DNA of 41,648 nucleotides from an uncultured Lentisphaeria bacterium (GCA_949287225.1 CASEFP010000232.1:1-41648), one strand, 5' to 3'; numbered from the stretch's first letter, positions 8,151 through 17,192 are shown. Notes: generated by a model not told the origin, from the letters alone. Numbers and translations are program-made.

Positions 8151-9137
8151 ATGAAAAAGGTCAAATGCAGAGAAATGCGCCCGGACAAGCTGTTTCCGGA
8201 TCCCTCCTTTCCGTTGAATGTCTTCATGTATGATTATGAAGCTTCCGCCAACGACTGGCACCGTCACATGGCATTCTATGAACTGGTGATCGTCTGCAGC
8301 GGAACGGCGGAAAACGTGCTTCCGTCCGGAAGGGAACTGGTTACCCCGGGAACGGTGTTTCTGATGAAGCCCGGCGCGTCGCACCGCTATACGGCGATCC
8401 GGCGCTTCCGCCATTACAACGTGCTTTTTACCGATGCGCTTCTCAATACGGGGAATCTGAATTTTGCACGGCTTCTCGCGGCTTCGCCGCTGTCGCATTT
8501 TTCTGAAGGAAGGCAATGTTCGGCATTTTTCCATGTCGGTGAAAGCGCGCTGTCGCAGCTGGTCCTGATGCTTGAAACGATCCGGACGGAGATGTCCCTG
8601 CGCGCTTCCGGCTGGCGCGAGGCCGCTTTCGCGGAATTCATCCGGCTGATGATCCGCCTTGTGCGCCTTGCCTCCGCGCCGGGGCGGGAAGCTTCCGGAT
8701 ATTCCTTCCAGATCGGAAGCGCAATCCGTCTGATGGAGGCGCGCATCGGAGAAGAGCTTTCGCTGAAAACCATTGCCGAGGCCGTGCATATGTCAGAAAG
8801 CTGTTTCCGCCACCACTTTTTTGCCGTAACCGGCATTGCGCCGATCCGGTATCTGATCCGGATGCGTTTGAAAAAGGCTCTGCTGCTTCTGACAACCGTC
8901 ACGCCGATTGCCGACATCGCGCGCCTTTCAGGGTTTTCCGATCAGAACTATTTCACACGGCAGTTCCGGAAGCAGTTCGGAATCACGCCGAACGCCTTCC
9001 GGAAACAATACACCGCGCAGAAGCTCTCCGTCGATAAACTCCTAGCAGGACTGATGGAGACGGACATGGCACTGCCGGAAAAAACCCGTCCGGATGCCGC
9101 CGGACGGGGTGCCGTTCCGATTGCTCAGAATCCGTAA
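8151..9137 (+). CDS. AraC/XylS-family transcriptional regulator
   Basis: The protein has 328 residues from the ATG at 8151; a TTG at 8136 would add five residues but has no better ribosome site. The N-terminal part (about 25-115) is a cupin-like sensor (WHRHMAFYELVIVCSG, ELVTPGTVFLMKPGASHRY), the usual sugar-binding module. The C-terminal part (about 190-295) has two helix-turn-helix motifs, LSLKTIAEAVHMSESCFRHHF and ITPIADIARLSGFSDQNYFTRQF-like sequence, ending in the family signature GITPNAFRKQY. It is divergent from the rhamnosidase gene and probably activates it in response to rhamnose or a rhamnoside. The tail of about 30 residues after the DNA-binding domain is unusual: its codons overlap the terminator and stop codon of the convergent M32 gene, so it may be there for RNA reasons more than protein function. 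Confidence 0.92.
   Translation: MKKVKCREMRPDKLFPDPSFPLNVFMYDYEASANDWHRHMAFYELVIVCSGTAENVLPSGRELVTPGTVFLMKPGASHRYTAIRRFRHYNVLFTDALLNTGNLNFARLLAASPLSHFSEGRQCSAFFHVGESALSQLVLMLETIRTEMSLRASGWREAAFAEFIRLMIRLVRLASAPGREASGYSFQIGSAIRLMEARIGEELSLKTIAEAVHMSESCFRHHFFAVTGIAPIRYLIRMRLKKALLLLTTVTPIADIARLSGFSDQNYFTRQFRKQFGITPNAFRKQYTAQKLSVDKLLAGLMETDMALPEKTRPDAAGRGAVPIAQNP
9079..9108 (-). terminator. intrinsic terminator of the M32 operon, inside the araC-type coding sequence
   Basis: Read on the minus strand, CCCGTCCGG, a six-base loop and CCGGACGGG form a perfect nine-base-pair stem (9108-9085), followed by TTTTTT (9084-9079). It starts 17 bases after the M32 stop codon and lies entirely within the last codons of the plus-strand regulator gene. 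Confidence 0.9.
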
Positions 9138-10633
9138 ATCGCCGCGTATTTCTTTTCCAGAAGGTCCGTGTAGCAGTCCGGATTGATCCGGCTGCTTCCG
9201 GTCGAGAGCCGCAGCGTCTTTTCCGGTGTGAATTTTGCCCCGTAGACATGCAGGATGCGCCGGAGAAAATCGCGCAGCGGCGCAAAGTCGCCTTTGCGGA
9301 TCGACGCGCCGAGTTCGGGCAGCTCCTTTTCCGCGCGAATCCAGATCTGCGCCGCGATCAGGTTGCCGAGCGCATAGGTCGGAAAGTAGCCGAATTCGCC
9401 CATTGACCAGTGGATGTCCTGCAGCACGCCCTGCGCGTCGTTCTCCGGCGCGATTCCGAGATACTCCAGGGATTTTTTCCTCCACGCTTCCGGGATGTCC
9501 GCGACTTCAAGCGTCCCGTTGAGCAGCTCCTTTTCCATCTCGTAACGGAGCATGATGTGCAGATTGTAGGTCGCCTCGTCCGCCTCCGTGCGGATCAGCG
9601 AAGGTTCGACCTTGTTGACTGCCCGGTAGAACGCGTCCAGCGGCACCTTTGCGAGCTGTTCCGGGAAGAGTTCCATCAGGCGCGGGTAGAAGAACACCCA
9701 GAAATCGTATGAGCGCGCCACAAGGTTTTCCCAGAGGCGCGACTGGGACTCGTGAAACGCGAACGACGCGCCTTCCGCCAGCGGCGTCCGGTTCAGGCTC
9801 TTGTCGATGCCCAGTTCGTAGAGGGCGTGGCCGCACTCGTGGACACTGCTCAGAAGGCAGGAGACCGGAAGCGTAGCGAACACCTTTGTCGTGATGCGGA
9901 CGTCGTTCAGTCCGAAACTCGTCGTGAACGGGTGCTCGCTCATATCCTGACGCCCGCGCGTGAAATCATATCCCATCCGGCTGATGACCTCATTCACAAA
10001 AACAAGCTGTTTTTCCGGGTCGAATTCCGTATGGAGAAAGGCGTCGTCCACCTGCGGACGCGCGGCGATTTTCCGGAGCAGAGCGCACTGTTTCTCCCGG
10101 AGCGCGGCAAAGACCGGGTCAATCTGTGCGACCGTGAAGCCCTCCTCGAAATTGTCGAGCAGCGGATCATAGATGTTCTGATACGGCTGGAAATGTTCCG
10201 CATACTGACGGCGCAGCTCAATCAGGCGCGCCAGCCATGGCTGGAAAATCGAGAAATCTGCTTTTTCGCGCGCTTCCGCCCATGCGTGATGCGATTTTGC
10301 CGCGGTTCCGGCGATCCTTGAAGCCAGCGGGACGGGTATGCGCGAGGTTTTGTCAAAGTTGCGGCGCAGTTTGCGGCAGAGACACGCCTCGAAGGAATCC
10401 GGCGGCAGACCGGCCGTTTCTTTGGAAGCTTTCTCGATCAGTTTTCCGAACGCCGGAGCGGAGGCTTTTTCATGCGCGAACTTCGCCAGTGTGCCGATCT
10501 GTTCGGAACGGTCTGCTGCGGCGTTTCGCGGCAGGAAGGTCTGCTGATCCCACTCCAGGAGCGCAATGGCTGCATGGAGGTCGGAGATTTCCGCAGCTGC
10601 TTCGCGTAACGCGTCGAAGTGTTTCATTCCCAT
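9125..10633 (-). CDS. M32 family metallocarboxypeptidase (carboxypeptidase Taq)
   Basis: The 502-residue protein is the usual length for M32. It contains all family marks in order: EHPFTTSFGLNDVRITT (HPF and DXRXT motifs, about 255-271), zinc site VHECGHALYELG with HECGH as the HEXXH motif (about 288-299), HESQSRLWENLV (about 318-329) carrying the third ligand region, and GVLQDIHWSMGEFGYFPTYALGN near 405-428. It removes C-terminal amino acids from peptides in the cytoplasm, avoiding proline, with zinc or cobalt. The ATG at 10633 overlaps thyX by ten bases. A second ATG at 10627 makes an ATGA overlap with the thyX stop and could be the real start (500 residues). Its 3' end overlaps the convergent AraC-type gene by 13 bases. 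Confidence 0.96.
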   Translation of the reverse strand: MGMKHFDALREAAAEISDLHAAIALLEWDQQTFLPRNAAADRSEQIGTLAKFAHEKASAPAFGKLIEKASKETAGLPPDSFEACLCRKLRRNFDKTSRIPVPLASRIAGTAAKSHHAWAEAREKADFSIFQPWLARLIELRRQYAEHFQPYQNIYDPLLDNFEEGFTVAQIDPVFAALREKQCALLRKIAARPQVDDAFLHTEFDPEKQLVFVNEVISRMGYDFTRGRQDMSEHPFTTSFGLNDVRITTKVFATLPVSCLLSSVHECGHALYELGIDKSLNRTPLAEGASFAFHESQSRLWENLVARSYDFWVFFYPRLMELFPEQLAKVPLDAFYRAVNKVEPSLIRTEADEATYNLHIMLRYEMEKELLNGTLEVADIPEAWRKKSLEYLGIAPENDAQGVLQDIHWSMGEFGYFPTYALGNLIAAQIWIRAEKELPELGASIRKGDFAPLRDFLRRILHVYGAKFTPEKTLRLSTGSSRINPDCYTDLLEKKYAAIYGF

Positions 10634-11331
10634 GACTGCCCGTGCTTCTCAAAGTAGGATGCGACATTCGGGATGATCGGTTTGATGAGCTTCTTGATCG
10701 CCTTTGCGTATTCTCGGATCTCCCACTGGGCGTGTTCGCTGTCGCGCAGTTCGAGGAAATGGAGGAGGTTGTTGAGGTTGACGGTGCCCCAGAAGGTTAC
10801 CATCATGTTCTGCGGGAGGACGCCGCGCGCCTGTTCCCGGCAGACGCCGGCTTCCAGCAGAGTGTTGTAGAGCGCGAGCGAACGCTCGTTTTGTTCGGCA
10901 ATCATTTTCCGCAGCGCCGTGTCCTCGAAGTCGGGGCTGTCCACGGAGGCCTGGCGGTTCGTTTCCGCCTGCCTGCGGAGTTTCGGCGGCGTGTAGAACT
11001 CCAGATCCACCTCGGTGTAGCGGCGGGAGATCTCATTGTAGGACCATGTCCGGTGGCGGTGCCATTGTCCGCGGATGAAGAGCGGGCAGTGGATGCTGAA
11101 CGTGAAGACCAGATGTTCCAGCGGGCTGGTGTGTTTGTTGTCGATCAGATAGTGCAGAAGCGTCACATCGCGCTCGTCGATCTCCTTTTTGAGCTTGCCG
11201 AAGGAGACGCGCGCGGCGTTGACGATCGTCGCCTCGGAGCCGAGATGGTCGATCAGGCCGACCCAGCCCTGTCCGTCGAGGACCTTGACATGGTTTTCCG
11301 GTGGAATGTTGAGGTGCTGAATGTTGCTCAT
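10624..11331 (-). CDS. thyX: FAD-dependent thymidylate synthase
   Basis: The 235-residue protein has the ThyX signature RHRTWSYNEISRRY (RHRxxSxNExSxRY) at about residues 97-110, which binds FAD and dUMP. It converts dUMP to dTMP using methylenetetrahydrofolate and reduced flavin and releases tetrahydrofolate, so the cell does not depend on dihydrofolate reductase for this step. An ACGGGAA site is present ahead of the ATG. It lies 25 bases downstream of the FHA-pseudokinase gene and overlaps the M32 peptidase gene, so the three form one transcription unit. No thyA is in the window. Confidence 0.97.
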   Translation of the reverse strand: MSNIQHLNIPPENHVKVLDGQGWVGLIDHLGSEATIVNAARVSFGKLKKEIDERDVTLLHYLIDNKHTSPLEHLVFTFSIHCPLFIRGQWHRHRTWSYNEISRRYTEVDLEFYTPPKLRRQAETNRQASVDSPDFEDTALRKMIAEQNERSLALYNTLLEAGVCREQARGVLPQNMMVTFWGTVNLNNLLHFLELRDSEHAQWEIREYAKAIKKLIKPIIPNVASYFEKHGQSWE

Positions 11332-11356
11332 TTGCTGTTTCCCGTGTTGATATTGA

Positions 11357-12613
11357 TTAAGATGACTGTTTTTCCTTTTCCTCGAGCTGGGAGTTCGCCT
11401 TCTTCAGCTGGAACATGACTTCGTTCCAGGAGGCGAAGCGGTTCTTCGGATTCTTCATCGTCATTCTGCGGATGACGCCCTCGGTCACACTGGTGACTTT
11501 TACATTTTCATTGCGGTCTTTGATGAAGGGCAGGGGATCTTCTGCATGCATGCGCGCGAGCTCCTGTTCCGTCGCCGCGCGGAAAGGCAGCACGCCTGTG
11601 AGCATCTGGAAGAAGATGATCCCGAGCGAATACATGTCGGATTTCCAGGAGAGCTCCTCGCCGGAATTGAATTCCGGGCTGGCATACCACTCCGGGCGCT
11701 GGCGGAAGTTGCTTTTCGTGTGTTTCCTGAGCCAGTCGGCGAGACCGTATCCGATCAGCCGGGAGTTTTTCTGCGCATAGAGAATCTTGGAGGGCTTCAG
11801 ATTGCCGTGAAAGATCTCTTTCCTGTTGGCGTCGTCGAGAATCTCGACAATGGTGTAGATGAGTGCTAGTGTCTTCTGTTCCTCCAGGGGTGCGCGCGCG
11901 GAAATCATGGTCGCCAGCGAGGGCGCTTCCATGAAATCCGTCGTATAGAAACAGTATTCTCCGCCGCGGATGCCGCAGTCGGTGTAGGGCAGCAGCGATT
12001 TCGGCAGTTCCGTCCGGAGACAGCCGCCGATGATCCTTGTGAACTCCCGCCTCACCATCGGATCGCTCTGAGGGGTTTTGAAGATCTTCATGGTTTTGCG
12101 GCGTTCCGAATCGTGTTCCGTAAGGAGATAGTGAACCGATTCGTCGCAGGCGGAAAGGAGCGCGGAGACCACCATCCCGTCCACGGGAGTGCCCGGCGCG
12201 AGATCGTTGGTGTAGTTCTTCTGCATGCCCGGGGCGAGCGACGGGATCACGGGCGTATAGGAGAGCGGATCCATGTTGAGCGGATCAAGCAGTTTCACGT
12301 CGGGCTGTTCCGTTGTGCCTCGGAAGGTGAACACCTGTGCCCCGACCAGAATCTGATCGCCGTCGGCAAGAGTCACATCCTTCTGACCGAGACGGGTCCC
12401 GTTGAGTTTCGTGCCGTTTGTCGAGTGCATGTCCGCCAGCGCATAGGCATTCAGGTTCGTATTGAAATAGACGACACAGTGGCGGCGGCTGACCTGCGGA
12501 ACGCCGTCCAGACAGATGGTGCACTGCCGGTCGCGCCCGATGAAGGTCTCCCGGTCGCCGGCAAGGTTGATTCGTCTGATTGTCCCGTGATCGTCGTATT
12601 CCAGCCAGGGCAT
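11357..12613 (-). CDS. FHA domain protein with a degenerate Ser/Thr kinase (pseudokinase) domain
   Basis: The 418-residue protein starts at 12613, where a GGAG site and a strong promoter lie just upstream; a longer frame to 12778 would cross that promoter. Residues 24-98 are an FHA domain (GRDRQ, SRRH 42-45, STNGTKLNG 64-72) that binds phosphothreonine peptides. Residues about 145-410 fold like a protein kinase: candidate Lys176 (MKIFK), APE-like ASPE (311-314), and SDMYSLGIIFFQMLTG (325-340), all conserved. The HRD motif is HGN (269-271) and DFG is GYG (288-290), so both catalytic aspartates are missing and no Gly-rich loop is visible. It is most likely a phosphopeptide-reading scaffold and not an active kinase. 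It is first in an operon with thyX and an M32 peptidase. Its signalling partner is unknown. Confidence 0.87.
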   Translation of the reverse strand: MPWLEYDDHGTIRRINLAGDRETFIGRDRQCTICLDGVPQVSRRHCVVYFNTNLNAYALADMHSTNGTKLNGTRLGQKDVTLADGDQILVGAQVFTFRGTTEQPDVKLLDPLNMDPLSYTPVIPSLAPGMQKNYTNDLAPGTPVDGMVVSALLSACDESVHYLLTEHDSERRKTMKIFKTPQSDPMVRREFTRIIGGCLRTELPKSLLPYTDCGIRGGEYCFYTTDFMEAPSLATMISARAPLEEQKTLALIYTIVEILDDANRKEIFHGNLKPSKILYAQKNSRLIGYGLADWLRKHTKSNFRQRPEWYASPEFNSGEELSWKSDMYSLGIIFFQMLTGVLPFRAATEQELARMHAEDPLPFIKDRNENVKVTSVTEGVIRRMTMKNPKNRFASWNEVMFQLKKANSQLEEKEKQSS

Positions 12614-12638
12614 GAAAAGTCTCCGTTTAACAGTGGGT

Positions 12639-12667
12639 ATCATAGCATTGCAAGCGGAAACTTTCAA
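12639..12667 (-). promoter_or_regulatory. promoter of the FHA-pseudokinase/thyX/M32 operon
   Basis: On the minus strand, TTGAAA (12667-12662), a 17-base spacer and TATGAT (12644-12639) form a near-consensus promoter. Transcription would start about 20 bases before the ATG at 12613, which decides the start of that gene. Confidence 0.75.
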
Positions 12668-12842
12668 GCCGGATTTCATCGAACGGAGAATTTCCGGTGC
12701 TTTCGAAACGGCGAAGAGGCGGAATCGTTTAAAAATTAAATTTTTTTCTTTCCCCGCTGGAAAAATACGCGAACACAATTATATTTTTCTCTCCCTGATC
12801 CATAATTTTCTGGAAGGATGAAATTTCCCCGGGACGGCCTTC

Positions 12843-14360
12843 ATGCCGCGCCGGTATTGTCAAGTGAGAGTGACCATGTTCAGCAAGCTGTTTCTTTCCA
12901 TCTGGCGCACATTCCTCGGCTATTTCAGCCGCCGGCAGTTTTTCGAGCCGGGCGGCTATCTGGAAATCTGGCGCATCGCCTGGCCGTTGATTATTCTGAG
13001 CGCGAGCAACACGATCATGATGATCACCAACCGCGTGTTTCTCGCGTGGGACTCCAAGGACGAGGTCGCGGCGTCGATGCCCGCCTCCCAGATGTTCTTC
13101 ACACTGATGGCGTTTTTCCTCATCACAACCTCGTTCACGGCGACGATTGTCGCGCAGCATCACGGATCGGACAACCGCGTAGGGTGTATCCGCGCCACCT
13201 GGAACGGGTTCTATTTCGGCGCGATTGTCGCGGCGGTTCTGGCGTATCTGCTTCCGCTCGGCGGCGCATGGATCCTGACACACAACGGCCACCATCCGCA
13301 GATCGCCGCCTACGAGGCGGAATACTTCATCGCGCTCTGTCCGTGTGCGGGACTGATCTGCATGGAAACGCCGTTCCTCTCGTTTTTCACGGGACGCGGC
13401 AGAACCCGGATCGTGGCGGCGATCAAGATCATCGGCTGTCTGATCTCCGTACCGCTGAACTACATTTTTGTCTTCGGCAAGTTCGGGCTTCCTCCGCTGG
13501 GGATTCTCGGCGCGGGATTCGCCAGTTCCATTGCCAGTCTCTGCTCGCTGTGCATCTCGGCGTCCTGTTTTCTTCTTGTCGACCAGAAGGAGTATGAGAC
13601 ACGGAAGCACAAGCACCTCCATGTGGAATATCTCCGGAAGCTTCTCTGCTTCGGAACGCCTGCCGGATTTCAGACCTTCCTGCGGAATGCCGCGTTCGCC
13701 TGCGTCATCATCATGATCGGGCGTCTCGGCACCGAGCCTCTGGCGGCGACCAGCATTGCGCTTTCGATCAATATGATCGGCAACATGCCGATGATCGGAC
13801 TGATGGACGCTACCAGCATTATCACGGGCCAGTACATCGGCAAGCGCCGCCTTCTCGTCGCGGACCGGATCGCGGGGCGTTCCATCCGGATCCTGTTCGT
13901 CTGGATGCTCTCCATATCTCTGATCTATCTCTTTTATCCGCAGCTGCTGATCCGGATCTTCGACTCGCAGAATCAGGGGGCGACCAATATGAACAACGAG
14001 CTTGTCACGGAATATATCATATCCATTCTGCGCCTTGCCGTGATCTTCAATCTGCTTGACGCGACCCGGTTCATCACAATGGGCAGCCTGCGCGGCGCGG
14101 GCGACACCTTCGTTCCGCTTCTGATCGGACTCGGGACCTCCTGGCTGATCCAGATCCCCGGGACGATCTATCTCGTTTACTTCGCGCACGCCTCGGTCGG
14201 GACGGTCTGGATTTTCATCACCTTCTACATAGCGACGGACGCGTTCTTCATGCTCTGGCGCAGAAAGAGCGGCGCCTGGAAGCACATCAGCGTCATCGAC
14301 CTGCCGCCCGCGACCGATGAGGATCCGGACGGCACGGCGTTGCCTCCGAAAACCGCTTGA
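12843..14360 (+). CDS. MATE family multidrug/metabolite efflux transporter
   Basis: The 505-residue membrane protein has twelve predicted helices in two similar halves. It begins with [20 protein letters not shown], the conserved first helix with its usual Leu/Pro/Ser pattern, and has a [10 protein letters not shown] segment in the middle and [14 protein letters not shown] in the second half, typical of MATE proteins (LRGxGDT). The family exports cations, drugs or metabolites in exchange for sodium or protons. The start is uncertain: ATG 12843 follows GGGACGG, while ATG 12876 (494 residues) would remove a basic leader; neither site is strong. A TATATT at 12780-12785 is the likely -10. It precedes rpmA but has no functional link to it. 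Confidence 0.92.
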   Translation: MPRRYCQVRVTMFSKLFLSIWRTFLGYFSRRQFFEPGGYLEIWRIAWPLIILSASNTIMMITNRVFLAWDSKDEVAASMPASQMFFTLMAFFLITTSFTATIVAQHHGSDNRVGCIRATWNGFYFGAIVAAVLAYLLPLGGAWILTHNGHHPQIAAYEAEYFIALCPCAGLICMETPFLSFFTGRGRTRIVAAIKIIGCLISVPLNYIFVFGKFGLPPLGILGAGFASSIASLCSLCISASCFLLVDQKEYETRKHKHLHVEYLRKLLCFGTPAGFQTFLRNAAFACVIIMIGRLGTEPLAATSIALSINMIGNMPMIGLMDATSIITGQYIGKRRLLVADRIAGRSIRILFVWMLSISLIYLFYPQLLIRIFDSQNQGATNMNNELVTEYIISILRLAVIFNLLDATRFITMGSLRGAGDTFVPLLIGLGTSWLIQIPGTIYLVYFAHASVGTVWIFITFYIATDAFFMLWRRKSGAWKHISVIDLPPATDEDPDGTALPPKTA

Positions 14361-14402
14361 GCACGAAAAACAGGAAAAAAAACGATTTCTTGAAAAAAAA
14401 GG

Positions 14403-14430
14403 TTGCAAAAACCGAAAGAACGGATATAGT
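14403..14430 (+). promoter_or_regulatory. rpmA promoter
   Basis: TTGCAA (14403-14408) and TATAGT (14425-14430) are 16 bases apart, in an A-rich stretch after the MATE gene. The leader to the ATG at 14485 is about 48 bases and ends with AAGGAG (14472-14477). Confidence 0.65.
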
Positions 14431-14484
14431 ATCTGCCTGTGTTTGCATCATAATCTGAAAAATAATATCTCAAGGAGACATATC

Positions 14485-14754
14485 ATGGCACATAAAAAAG
14501 GTCAGTCCAGCAGCAGAAACGGGCGCGACAGTCAGCCGAAGATGCTCGGCGTCAAGGCGTTCGGCGGCGAGTTCGTCACCACCGGCAGCATCATCATCCG
14601 TCAGCGCGGAACCAAATACCATCCCGGCAGAAACGTCGGTTGCGGCAGAGACTACACGCTTTTCGCCCTTACGGACGGAACCGTGAAGTTCTCCAAGGCA
14701 AGACGCATGATCGACGTCATTCCAGCTCCCGCGGCAGCGGAAGCGGCCAACTGA
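14485..14754 (+). CDS. rpmA: 50S ribosomal protein L27
   Basis: The 89-residue protein begins [16 protein letters not shown], the flexible N-terminal tail that reaches the peptidyl-transferase centre, and continues with [28 protein letters not shown] and ALTDGTVKF, the L27 core. There is no Firmicutes-type N-terminal extension that needs cleavage. AAGGAG eight bases before the ATG fixes the start. In most genomes rplU (L21) sits directly upstream; here that place is taken by a MATE gene and rpmA has its own promoter. obgE follows after a terminator, which keeps the common rpmA-obg order. Confidence 0.98.
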   Translation: MAHKKGQSSSRNGRDSQPKMLGVKAFGGEFVTTGSIIIRQRGTKYHPGRNVGCGRDYTLFALTDGTVKFSKARRMIDVIPAPAAAEAAN

Positions 14755-14774
14755 GTTTTCAGACGTTCTTTCCG

Positions 14775-14805
14775 GCCCGGACACTTTCATCCGGGCTTTT
14801 TTTTT
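14775..14805 (+). terminator. intrinsic terminator between rpmA and obgE
   Basis: GCCCGGA (14775-14781) pairs with TCCGGGC (14790-14796) around an eight-base loop, followed by nine T residues (14797-14805). Read-through is needed for obgE expression unless a separate weak promoter exists in the 37 bases before it. Confidence 0.88.
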
Positions 14806-14842
14806 GGTTTTTCAGCAGAATCCCAATTCCGGAGTGTGAATC

Positions 14843-15871
14843 ATGTTCGTAGACAAAGCCCAGATCACCATCAAGGCGGGAAACGGCGGCAACGGCTGCT
14901 GCAGCTTCCGCCGTGAAGCCTTTATCCCGAAGGGCGGCCCGAACGGGGGCGACGGCGGAAACGGCGGCAACGTCGTGTTCGTTGCGGCGCCGGGAGAACA
15001 GACGCTCCAGGATTTCCTCTACACCCGCCGTTTCGCCGCGGAAAACGGTGTTCCCGGCAAGGGCAAGGATATGCACGGCCGGCGCGGGAAGGATCTGAAA
15101 ATCAAGGTGCCGCCCGGAACCATCGTCAGGAACATCGAAAGTGGCGAAGTCCTCGCCGACATCGACACCCCGGACAAGGAGGTCGTCGTGGCTTACGGCG
15201 GGAAGGGCGGTCGCGGGAACACCCGCTTTGCGACCAGCGTCAACCGGGCCCCGCGCGAACACGAGCCCGGCGAGAAAACCGAACCGATCCCCGTTGAACT
15301 CGAACTCAAGATGATTGCGGATGCCGGACTGGTCGGATTTCCCAACGCGGGCAAATCGACGTTGCTCTCGGCAATCTCCAATGCGAAGCCGAAGGTTGCG
15401 CCTTATCCCTTCACCACGCGCCATCCTGTGATCGGTGTCGTCGAGTATCCCGATTTCAAGACGCTCCTGATGGCCGACGTGCCGGGGCTGCTGGAAGGCG
15501 CGCACCGCAACGTCGGGCTCGGCCACTCGTTTCTCCGGCACATCGAACGCACGAAGATCCTGATCTACGTCCTTGACATGGCGGGGGTGGACGGACGCAA
15601 TCCCTGCGACGACCTGAAGACGCTCAAAAAAGAGCTGGAATTCTATATGAAGGATCTCAGCAGACGCGCCTGTCTGATCGTTGCCAACAAAATGGATCTT
15701 CCCGGGAGCGCGGACAATCTGAAACAGCTCCGGAAAAAAGTCCGCGGCATCCCGATCGTTCCGATCAGCGCCGCGACGGACCGCTCGTTCGACACGGTCA
15801 AGGAGGCTGTCCGCACCGCACTGGAAAAGCGGATCGCCGAAGAAAAACTGCCGGACTATCTGAAAAAGTAG
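14843..15871 (+). CDS. obgE: GTPase Obg/CgtA
   Basis: The 342-residue protein has the glycine-rich Obg fold at 1-158 (repeated GG motifs such as GGPNGGDGGNGGN). A G domain follows: G1 GFPNAGKST (165-173), switch region with TTRHPVIG (191-198), G3 DVPGLLEGA (212-220), G4 NKMD (282-285) and G5 SA (309-310). It ends shortly after the G domain, so the optional C-terminal OCT domain is absent, as in many Gram-negatives. Obg binds the 50S subunit and links late ribosome assembly to (p)ppGpp and growth state. GGAG is present nine bases before the ATG. It follows rpmA, a widely kept neighbour. Confidence 0.98.
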   Translation: MFVDKAQITIKAGNGGNGCCSFRREAFIPKGGPNGGDGGNGGNVVFVAAPGEQTLQDFLYTRRFAAENGVPGKGKDMHGRRGKDLKIKVPPGTIVRNIESGEVLADIDTPDKEVVVAYGGKGGRGNTRFATSVNRAPREHEPGEKTEPIPVELELKMIADAGLVGFPNAGKSTLLSAISNAKPKVAPYPFTTRHPVIGVVEYPDFKTLLMADVPGLLEGAHRNVGLGHSFLRHIERTKILIYVLDMAGVDGRNPCDDLKTLKKELEFYMKDLSRRACLIVANKMDLPGSADNLKQLRKKVRGIPIVPISAATDRSFDTVKEAVRTALEKRIAEEKLPDYLKK

Positions 15872-15985
15872 TGCGGATCCTTTTCCCCGGGAAAACCAGC
15901 ACCTCCCTTCTTTCTGAAGCAGGGAAATGTTGTGCTGCCGGCCAGCTGTCGCTGACTGCAGTTCCGTGTCCCTTCACGCCCCGGA

Positions 15986-16002
15986 CAGGAGAAGATCTCC
16001 TG
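15986..16002. repeat. short perfect inverted repeat before the rhamnose operon
   Basis: CAGGAGA (15986-15992) and TCTCCTG (15996-16002) flank three bases. It lies about 40 bases upstream of the rfb -35 box, so it could be an operator; with no T-run it is not a terminator. The remaining part of 15872-16041 shows no ORF of interest. Confidence 0.35.
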
Positions 16003-16041
16003 CGGACGGGAGGAAAGGAGTTGCTTTTTCCTGAAAAAAAA

Positions 16042-16070
16042 TTGACATCGTGCCAATGGCGATTTATATT
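16042..16070 (+). promoter_or_regulatory. near-consensus promoter of the rfb operon
   Basis: TTGACA (16042-16047, perfect -35), 17 bases, and TATATT (16065-16070). Transcription should start near 16077, which rules out the in-frame GTG at 16050 and favours the GTG at 16122 as the rfbB start. Confidence 0.8.
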
Positions 16071-16121
16071 AACGGGAAAATCAGTCACTCTAAACAGCGA
16101 AACAACAGGACTTTTATTCAG

Positions 16122-17192
16122 GTGAACAGAATCATTGTTACAGGCGGTGCGGGATTCATCGGTTCGGCTGTCGTGCGGCATATCATCGGAAATACGCCTG
16201 ATCAGGTCTGTGTCGTCGACAAACTGACCTACGCGGGCAATCTCGAGTCTCTGGAAAGCGTCTCCTCCGATCCGCGCTTCCGTTTTGAAAAGGCCGACAT
16301 CTGCGACAGGACGGCCATGGACCGGATTTTCGCGGAGTTCCGCCCGGACATCGTCATGCATCTCGCCGCGGAGTCCCATGTGGACCGCTCGATCGACGGT
16401 CCCGGCGAATTCATCCAGACCAATATCGTCGGAACCTATACGCTGCTCGAAGCCGCGCGCAGATATTTCGGCACCCTGAATGACAGTGAAAAAGAACGCT
16501 TCCGTTTCCATCACATTTCCACCGACGAGGTCTACGGCGATCTGGAAGGTCCCGGGGATTTCTTCCGGGAGACGACACCCTATGCGCCATCCTCGCCCTA
16601 TTCCGCGAGCAAGGCGGCAAGCGACCATCTGGTCCGCGCGTGGAAACGCACATTTCACCTTCCGACCCTCGTCACGAACTGCTCCAACAACTACGGCCCC
16701 TATCACTTTCCGGAGAAGCTGATCCCGCTGATGATTCTCAACGCGCTGGACGGCAAGGCGCTTCCCGTCTACGGCACCGGCGCGCAGATTCGGGACTGGC
16801 TCTATGTGGAGGATCATGCCCGGGCGCTCTATCTGGTCGCGACAGAAGGCGTTCCCGGCGAAACCTACAACATCGGAGGGCACAACGAGAAGAAGAATAT
16901 CGAGGTCGTCCGTAAAATCTGTGAAATCCTCGACGAGCTTCAGCCGCGCCCGGACGGAAAATCCTATGCGGAACAGATCACCTTCGTGACCGACCGTCCC
17001 GGACACGATCTGCGCTATGCGATCGACGCCGCGAAAATCGGGCGCGAACTCGGCTGGAAACCGCTGGAAACCTTTGAAAGCGGCGTCCGCAAAACCGTGC
17101 AGTGGTATCTCGACCACCGCTTCACCTGGTGCAGAAATGTGCAGGAGGGCACGTACAATCGTGAACGGCTCGGAACAGGAGGCGCGAAATGA
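16122..17192 (+). CDS. rfbB: dTDP-glucose 4,6-dehydratase
   Basis: The 356-residue short-chain dehydrogenase has the NAD-binding GGAGFIGS (8-15), the active-site TDEVYGD (134-140, with Asp135-Glu136 for dehydration) and [10 protein letters not shown] with Tyr160 and Lys164. It oxidises C4, removes water and re-reduces C6 of dTDP-glucose to give dTDP-4-keto-6-deoxyglucose, step two of dTDP-L-rhamnose synthesis. The GTG start at 16122 is chosen because the promoter covers the earlier GTG, and because it places the nucleotide-binding motif at the normal distance from the N-terminus. An AACAGGA site lies upstream. The stop overlaps the rfbA start in ATGA, so the two genes are translationally coupled. 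Confidence 0.96.
   Translation: MNRIIVTGGAGFIGSAVVRHIIGNTPDQVCVVDKLTYAGNLESLESVSSDPRFRFEKADICDRTAMDRIFAEFRPDIVMHLAAESHVDRSIDGPGEFIQTNIVGTYTLLEAARRYFGTLNDSEKERFRFHHISTDEVYGDLEGPGDFFRETTPYAPSSPYSASKAASDHLVRAWKRTFHLPTLVTNCSNNYGPYHFPEKLIPLMILNALDGKALPVYGTGAQIRDWLYVEDHARALYLVATEGVPGETYNIGGHNEKKNIEVVRKICEILDELQPRPDGKSYAEQITFVTDRPGHDLRYAIDAAKIGRELGWKPLETFESGVRKTVQWYLDHRFTWCRNVQEGTYNRERLGTGGAK

Noticed and set aside
12614..12778. N-terminal extension of the FHA-pseudokinase gene to the ATG at 12778
   Set aside because: A near-consensus promoter (12639-12667) lies inside it, and the ATG at 12613 has a good ribosome site and sits directly before the FHA domain.
12818..13597. Plus-strand frame starting at 12818 with GGAAGG directly before the ATG
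   Set aside because: It runs through the MATE gene in another frame, and its translation is Arg/Ser/His-rich without recognisable motifs.
15881..15895. Palindrome TTTTCCCCGGGAAAA just after obgE as a terminator
   Set aside because: The stem is mostly A-T with almost no loop and no T-run follows.
16050..16121. Earlier GTG start for rfbB
   Set aside because: It is covered by the TTGACA/TATATT promoter, so it would not be transcribed; the 24 added residues do not fit the family N-terminus.
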